48,850 nt of DNA from Thermoplasmatales archaeon (lineage in GTDB: Archaea; Thermoplasmatota; Penumbrarchaeia; Penumbrarchaeales; Penumbrarchaeaceae), in contig JAUVCN010000005.1 in NCBI GenBank assembly GCA_030595715.1, forward strand, positions 1 through 48,850. The letters are read 5' to 3'. A program made the position numbers and the translations under genes. Under the pieces are notes generated by a model. The model ran no database searches and was not told the DNA's origin. It saw only the letters and a program-made list of their open reading frames with translations. Shown here piece by piece: positions 43,401-48,850 of this stretch (the first letter of the stretch is position 1; each line of letters opens with the position of its first letter).

Positions 43401-44770
43401 TATTCTATTCGATCCATGCCAGATCTCAACTGGGAGATGGAAAACCAATGATCGTTTCCATTAACAGGACCACAACATCACCTGCCCTTTCTTTCGACCA
43501 GATGAATGGGTCCATATTCGCGAAAGACAATATCACATTATCATGGAATATCGAAGGACCTTGGGAAGAGATCGTTTCGGTCGAGTTCTCATTGAACGAG
43601 AGTGACCCATATTTCAGTTTACAGGGGGCCCCCATGTTCTTTGTCCTTGAAAATGTCCCGAACGGTTGGCACGAAGCAAAGGTCAGGGTCAGGGACATCA
43701 GGGGTTTTTCTACATTCGCTTCCATCTCATTCCTTGTAGATTGGGAGGCCCCAAAGGTCCATTTATTGGAACCCGGGAAATGGATCTCGGATGAAGTACT
43801 GTTCGAATGGAACATCTCCGATAACATCGAGATATCAAGGATCTATTATGAACTCTCTCTCCACCAGAACACCTCATCATACGAGATAGAGGGTCATAAT
43901 CTCACATCTGACTTACCTGTGACCACAAGGTCGGGTGATACTCCACCCTCTGATGAAAGGCGGTTGATATCATGTGGGAACCTGTCTCTCCATGAAACCA
44001 TGAAAAAGTTCAACCTTACCGATGGTAACTATTCTTTCATCTTGACAGTGACTGATATTGCGGGAAATATGGCTATGGATGGGAAATCGATCGGAGTTGA
44101 CAGGACCTCACCGATCGTCATGGGTTACGGCCCGTCAGGAGAGAACGCCGCCATCAACGGAACCATCTGGATCGAGGTATCGGAGATACTGGTCCCACAT
44201 TCGATCAAATTCGATCTCTATGGAGTTTCCGGTAACTGGTACAAGAGGTCCAATACAACATATGAGCTGATACCAACAGATCGGTTGGATCATTATGTTG
44301 AATACCTTGCAAGATTTGGTGGAAGGGACCTTGCAGGGAATGAGATCGGGATATCATGGACGTTCAGGACTTTGAAGGATCTCGCGAGGAAAACAACCAT
44401 TACAGGTAAAATAGTAGACATGGATGGCAAACCACTCGAAAATGCCGAGATAATGATCATCTCCTTAACTGAATCGAGGATGATCCTTTCTGAAACCAAT
44501 GGTGATTTCCATCTGGATCTATCGGAGGGAAACTATTCGATCCACATATCATTGAAGGGATATTACAACCAAACGAAGGACGTCACGGTCCCTTATTTTG
44601 GCGGACCCGTGGACATTGGAACTTTTTCCCTTGAAAAAATTGATGAAGTGGAAACGGAGAAGAAGTTTCCCTGTTTGATGATCTTGGTCGGGATCTTCTT
44701 GATAACGATCACGATCTACTTCGCAATATCTGCGTTCACACGGAAAAAGGGTCCGTTCGATGAGGAATGA
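40478..44770 (+). CDS. Secreted NosD-like beta-helix protein with Ig-like and carboxypeptidase-regulatory domains
   Basis: About 1430 residues. Signal peptide 'AFVIMILVMFGPFFSLVQVG', then 'GNGSTSDPYIIEDLDI' (entry motif) and a long parallel beta-helix with repeating 'N-x-I-x-x-N' rungs ('IHNNTISKCGYGINAGDGC', 'NIIVNNSIKMCEEGLYVLSG'). A second helix block (about 650-900) follows, then fibronectin/Ig-like domains (about 930-1330). A carboxypeptidase regulatory-type beta-sandwich ('TTITGKIVDMDGKPLENAEI') and a C-terminal TM 'LMILVGIFLITITIYFAISAF' with a basic tail close the chain. The start is fixed by GGAG before ATG 40478; the track start adds 32 implausible residues. Probable cell-surface binding protein. 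Confidence 0.82.
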   Translation: MKIRAFVIMILVMFGPFFSLVQVGSSSIDQEMTVNNNEIILTSSSPILILNDTTFDEQASTNGWQGNGSTSDPYIIEDLDINANGTGYGIGVSTTYSFIIRNCTITNASGGGSPLGGISIINGNATIHNNTISKCGYGINAGDGCIISNNTLTFNNFAIWAIGDEMTITGNNCSHNPNTGIHYQGILSLLKDNMINDNDFGIHLVGASRNWLESNTMIFNDDHGIKLDYGSNNNTVIANVAYKNDDGIMIDRGSSGNIIVNNSIKMCEEGLYVLSGSENEFYGNRMEGCSFYFGTSLGSLLPTIYYQKITLNNTVLGPMGWEPVLYIGGHGMNNASITDHALGQIIMWDVDNVSISNVNIFGGTAGIFAFNCMNITVQNCMIEEHVYDGVIALHCDRMNITSTTVTRSNVGLNLLDCDDIHVLSNSLGSNELGLGSDHVSGILVESNLFEYGRGGIWIRSQCSFSRVINNRFYDQTSFSLQCESGSNISENRIGKYPSTAMGPDDGIIIRDGAPSLSSNIIQYCKNGISIEYTDSVRIIRNTIQYCDTGIYAIWTRMEWIHDNIIKGFSKSGIHLDHSTFSDVRGNKIENNGTSGTGIFISQSYSPGLNKNILLNTSIDLYYIEGTEPPKIAISKDNTVNGEPVHYYGFEDLKDRTLPTKGGQFIFFGTQGGTLKDVEMKGGYIRVLVYDSVDLKLEDLSFRDPEDKGFGIGVKTVFSENIEINDCRFDNIKDFIVINNCLNIVILNSTFTQCTGSAIDSYFSTFEVNKCLFFECNIGVDAKSDKGSKILNSLFEEGVEGIVIDHVSKSTSVQYCGFIENHGYGVWIKEGAFVKVYDNSFIYNGRELPEGGDLRIDTKHNQVFGNYFWDHLMPDINGDGFVDIPYEGYIGENITEGNERSYLPLEILGMPLDVRISQFLGDCILNWTEPEMGCYVNLTGFTVRRIGTGDMIPLSWDVGNDMGKFVDAGVEASGEIFYSIHARSQLGDGKPMIVSINRTTTSPALSFDQMNGSIFAKDNITLSWNIEGPWEEIVSVEFSLNESDPYFSLQGAPMFFVLENVPNGWHEAKVRVRDIRGFSTFASISFLVDWEAPKVHLLEPGKWISDEVLFEWNISDNIEISRIYYELSLHQNTSSYEIEGHNLTSDLPVTTRSGDTPPSDERRLISCGNLSLHETMKKFNLTDGNYSFILTVTDIAGNMAMDGKSIGVDRTSPIVMGYGPSGENAAINGTIWIEVSEILVPHSIKFDLYGVSGNWYKRSNTTYELIPTDRLDHYVEYLARFGGRDLAGNEIGISWTFRTLKDLARKTTITGKIVDMDGKPLENAEIMIISLTESRMILSETNGDFHLDLSEGNYSIHISLKGYYNQTKDVTVPYFGGPVDIGTFSLEKIDEVETEKKFPCLMILVGIFLITITIYFAISAFTRKKGPFDEE

Positions 44771-44918
44771 AGTTATTCTACAGGACACATCATCAACAGG
44801 ATCATCAAATATTATTGAATAACCCACATTCCCGGAACTACACGAATTTTGTAAATAGTTGTTCTATTTTTAATGCAAATATGCTCATTATTCCATTTCA
44901 AAAACCTGCGTGAGATAG

Positions 44919-46376
<1,458 letters not shown>

Positions 46377-46397
46377 AATTTTTACTACCTGTATTTC

Positions 46398-46429
46398 GAA
46401 AGGTCCTTTCCGGGACCTTTCTTTTTTTT
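46398..46429 (+). terminator. gdhA terminator
   Basis: GAAAGGTCC (46398-46406) and GGACCTTTC (46413-46421) form a perfect 9-bp stem with a 6-nt loop, followed by eight T residues (46422-46429). Confidence 0.85.
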
Positions 46430-46471
46430 CATAATTAAATAGTAGTGTTGACTTCAAGAACCGGGAAATAA

Positions 46472-47275
46472 ATGAGATTCTGGTGGGTCCTGATAATCGT
46501 AGCTGTTATAATGATACTTCCAGGTTTACTTTTTTTTGCAGTTGGTGTCAGTCTTTGGACAGATGAACCGGAAAAAGATGATCCGCTAACGGATGAAGAT
46601 GAAAGCGATGACCCCCAAGGTACAGCATGTATGACATTTGTGTTCTGTGTTCCAATGTTCTGGCTTCCGGCACTCGTTCTATTGATCCTCGCGTATGTAG
46701 GTTATCGGGATAACAGCGGGATCGGTGAGATGGCAGATCTTATGCAAGCTCATGATACGCTGCAAGTAAAGGAAGTTGCAAGTACCATGGGTATCAGTCA
46801 AGCCACGGCAAAGAAGAGAATGTCCAAATGCATCAATAAGAGGAAGGTCGAAGGAAGAATGAGGAATGATACATACTTCTCACCTCGATATCTTGATATG
46901 GCGCAGAAGAACCTTAGAAGAAGGGAATATCTCATTGATATGGCTGACATTCTGAAAGCTTACAGGAGGGTTCGATTGGAGGATTTCGGTGAGAGGATCG
47001 ATATGGACCCATGGGATGCGGAAAAGGTCATCCTTGAATGTCTGGAGGATGGATTGGTCCACGGATATATATCACATAGATCAAAGACCTTCTTCACCAA
47101 GGAATATCTTGACCAGCTGGAAAATGTCCAGTTCGGATGGACCTGCAGAGGATGCGGTGGAAGGAACTCGGAACTGCTCCTTCCGGGTGAAGTGGATACA
47201 TGTTCATATTGTGGATCCCTGTCAAAGGCAAAAGGAACCGAGGCAAAGTATGTTGCCTTCGAGTTGGTCGATTGA
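46472..47275 (+). CDS. Membrane-anchored HTH / zinc-ribbon protein
   Basis: 267 residues. Two TM segments at the N terminus ('VLIIVAVIMILPGLLFFAVGV' region and 'MTFVFCVPMFWLPALVLLIL') flank an acidic loop. A winged-helix-like domain follows ('LQVKEVASTMGISQATAKKR'), a second helical repeat ('VRLEDFGERIDMDPWDAEKV') and a C-terminal zinc ribbon with CRGCGGRN and CSYCGS (C-x2-C ... C-x2-C). This suggests a membrane-tethered regulator. I do not recognise the family. It begins 95 bp after the gdhA stop, beyond the terminator, with an ATAATTAAATAG box near 46432. Confidence 0.7.
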   Translation: MRFWWVLIIVAVIMILPGLLFFAVGVSLWTDEPEKDDPLTDEDESDDPQGTACMTFVFCVPMFWLPALVLLILAYVGYRDNSGIGEMADLMQAHDTLQVKEVASTMGISQATAKKRMSKCINKRKVEGRMRNDTYFSPRYLDMAQKNLRRREYLIDMADILKAYRRVRLEDFGERIDMDPWDAEKVILECLEDGLVHGYISHRSKTFFTKEYLDQLENVQFGWTCRGCGGRNSELLLPGEVDTCSYCGSLSKAKGTEAKYVAFELVD

Positions 47276-47363
47276 TAAGAGGATGTTACAATCGAACTGG
47301 AACGATTAATTTATCCAGGGGCATTCACCACATGGAGCGAGGATAAAACCGCGATGGAGTGAT

Positions 47364-47380
47364 ATGGTAATAATTACCAT
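47364..47380. promoter_or_regulatory. Palindrome upstream of the SBBP gene
   Basis: ATGGTAAT (47364-47371), one A, then ATTACCAT (47373-47380): a perfect 8-bp inverted repeat lying about 25-30 bp before the AT-rich promoter box (TATTTTTATATTATT, about 47401-47418) of the gene at 47446. It is a candidate binding site for an activator or repressor. Confidence 0.5.
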
Positions 47381-47445
47381 GAATTTCTGATTCGTTCGGA
47401 TATTATTTTTATATTATTAAAGCCGTTTATATCCGAGGGAAGAGT

Positions 47446-48850
47446 ATGAAGCTGTTATCTGTTCTATCTGTTGTTTTGATGGTGACAATATGTTTTTTCA
47501 CAACTTTGAATGGTGAGGGATCAGCGGAGGAAACTGTGAGATCCATTGGGATGCCACAGATCAATGAGAAAATTGTCGGTAATATCGTGTCCAATCCAAA
47601 CTTTATCAGGAACGAGGGGCAATGGGAAGAAGATGTATCCTACAGGACAGATACTCGATTTGGATTCATGACCTTTGGTCAAGGGTTTTTCAATTTCGAC
47701 TGTTATGATATCTTCGAAGGGGATCACAACTTGGATATTATGAAAGTTGAAATGGAAGGAATACCCATGGGAGAACCTATTGGGCAGGATGCTGCAGAAA
47801 CGAGGTCAAATTATTTCATAGGAGAGGATGAAGAGAAATGGGCCTCGAATGTGACCAATTTCAGAAGCATAGAGTTCATCCCCCAAGGAAAGGAAATGAA
47901 CATGGCCTTCACCCGTGAGGATGGTCAGATGCAAATGGACCTTTATGGGGACATAGATAACATTTACGACATCGTGTTCAGGATCAAGGGCCATAGTTAT
48001 CTGACCGTGGTTGATGATATGATAGAGATCGGAACAACCTCGGATGGTGTTATCCTGATAGAACTCCAGGAAACAGACGGTCTTTCTTTCAGCTCCGCTG
48101 GAAAGGACGGCTGGAAGTTCAGTAAATTTACATCGAGGGCTTCCGATCCCAATGCAACGATGATATCATGTGTCATCTATTCGACATTCTTCAATAGTGG
48201 GCCGTCTACCAATCCGAACGATATGTGGGTTGATGATTCAGGTTGCGCATATGTCGTTGGTCAGACGAAATCCTCCAATCTTCCCACCACACCCGGGTGC
48301 TATCAATCAACAGGGAATTTCAGATTCTCCTATTTTGTCAACTGGATCGATGCGTACCTTTTCAAGATGGACCAGAGCGGAACCGACCTGGATTACTGCA
48401 CTTATATAGGATCGATATACAAAGAAGATGGTAGAGGCGTGACCGTCAATTCCACTGGATGCGCCACGATCGTAGGAAAAACCGAATCAGGCATGTATCC
48501 TACAACACCAGGAGCACTCTGCAGTTCGGGCGGAGGATACTGTGCGGGCTTTGCAACTAAATTCGATCCGTGGGGTGCCTCCCTTGTTTATTCCACGACA
48601 CTAGATGGAAGTGAGGAGGATTACGCCGTAGATGTCCTGAACGATAAGGATGACAACGCCTACATAATCGGATATACCTGGTCTTCGAATTTCTACCTCA
48701 CATCGAATGCATTCGACAAATCCAAGGGTTACCCCTATTACAACGATGCTTTCCTGATGCAGTTGAATGCCTCGGGGGACAAGGTTCTGTTCGCCTCTTT
48801 CATTGGAACTGACCAGGCTAATGAACTCCCCTGGGAAATGGCAATGGATG
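47446..48850 (+). CDS. Secreted SBBP-repeat protein, 5' part only
   Basis: 468 codons, open to the window edge and absent from the track. Signal peptide 'LLSVLSVVLMVTICFFTTLNG'. The N-terminal ~230 residues match the domain that precedes SBBP repeats in secreted proteins: 'NPNFIRNEGQWEEDVSYRTD' followed by 'TRFGFMTFGQGFFNFD'. SBBP beta-propeller blades follow: 'CAYVVGQTKSSNLPTTPGCY', 'DAYLFKMDQSGTDLDYCTYI' and 'CATIVGKTESGMYPTTPGAL'. The start is supported by GAGGG shortly before the ATG. It is likely a large extracellular protein, possibly continuing into PKD-like or other domains and a tail beyond the window; ligand unknown. Confidence 0.82.
   Translation, partial: MKLLSVLSVVLMVTICFFTTLNGEGSAEETVRSIGMPQINEKIVGNIVSNPNFIRNEGQWEEDVSYRTDTRFGFMTFGQGFFNFDCYDIFEGDHNLDIMKVEMEGIPMGEPIGQDAAETRSNYFIGEDEEKWASNVTNFRSIEFIPQGKEMNMAFTREDGQMQMDLYGDIDNIYDIVFRIKGHSYLTVVDDMIEIGTTSDGVILIELQETDGLSFSSAGKDGWKFSKFTSRASDPNATMISCVIYSTFFNSGPSTNPNDMWVDDSGCAYVVGQTKSSNLPTTPGCYQSTGNFRFSYFVNWIDAYLFKMDQSGTDLDYCTYIGSIYKEDGRGVTVNSTGCATIVGKTESGMYPTTPGALCSSGGGYCAGFATKFDPWGASLVYSTTLDGSEEDYAVDVLNDKDDNAYIIGYTWSSNFYLTSNAFDKSKGYPYYNDAFLMQLNASGDKVLFASFIGTDQANELPWEMAMD

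Overview
This window is archaeal and euryarchaeal. It encodes the small (DP1) subunit of the D-family DNA polymerase, both subunits of topoisomerase VI, diphthine synthase, a Hef-type helicase/nuclease, an archaeal AAA ATPase with a DUF234-like tail, a KaiC-like RecA-fold protein and NikR. Many genes have an AT-rich TATA box 25-30 bp before the start codon and look leaderless; others carry a GGAGG-type ribosome site. The large secreted beta-helix, Ig-like and SBBP-repeat proteins suggest the Thermoplasmatota. That placement is inference; no rRNA or tRNA gene is visible to confirm it.

Layout. 1-540: 5' part of a secreted beta-helix gene. 0.6-7.1 kb: COG1395-type HTH regulator, argF, DP1, a tandem ribbon-helix-helix regulator and hflX, with two hairpin-rich intergenic arrays at about 1.67-2.01 and 5.33-5.72 kb. 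7.1-14.8 kb: galU, nikR, dphB, top6A, top6B, an unknown membrane protein and a radical-SAM protein. 14.9-20.0 kb: a large receptor-like beta-helix/Ig protein coupled to a dual-specificity phosphatase and a sugar nucleotidyltransferase. 20.2-24.8 kb: an AT-rich island between two 193-bp direct repeats (one mismatch), carrying a lipoprotein, a propeptide-like protein and a secreted caspase-like protein. 25.0-27.0 kb: an archaeal ATPase and a KaiC-like protein, each with a palindrome at its promoter. 27.1-33.4 kb: a pilin-like cluster with a 1515-residue protein. 33.6-40.4 kb: a tail-anchored acidic secreted protein, a zinc-ribbon protein, Hef, a small acidic protein, an iron-sulfur flavoprotein, MsrB and a CNNM/CBS protein. 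40.5-48.85 kb: a 1431-residue beta-helix protein, gdhA with a structured leader, a membrane-anchored HTH/zinc-ribbon protein, and the 5' part of an SBBP-repeat protein.

The most unusual signal is a family of intergenic hairpins. Two adjacent stem-loops each have a 4-bp base, one extrahelical nucleotide on the 3' arm, then 7-9 bp and an 18-23 nt loop, usually preceded by an AT-rich hairpin. The unit occurs three times, once inverted, and the stems differ by paired compensatory substitutions, so the fold appears to be what is conserved. I do not recognise the family. The second notable system is the island with the caspase-like protein and its split propeptide-like partner.
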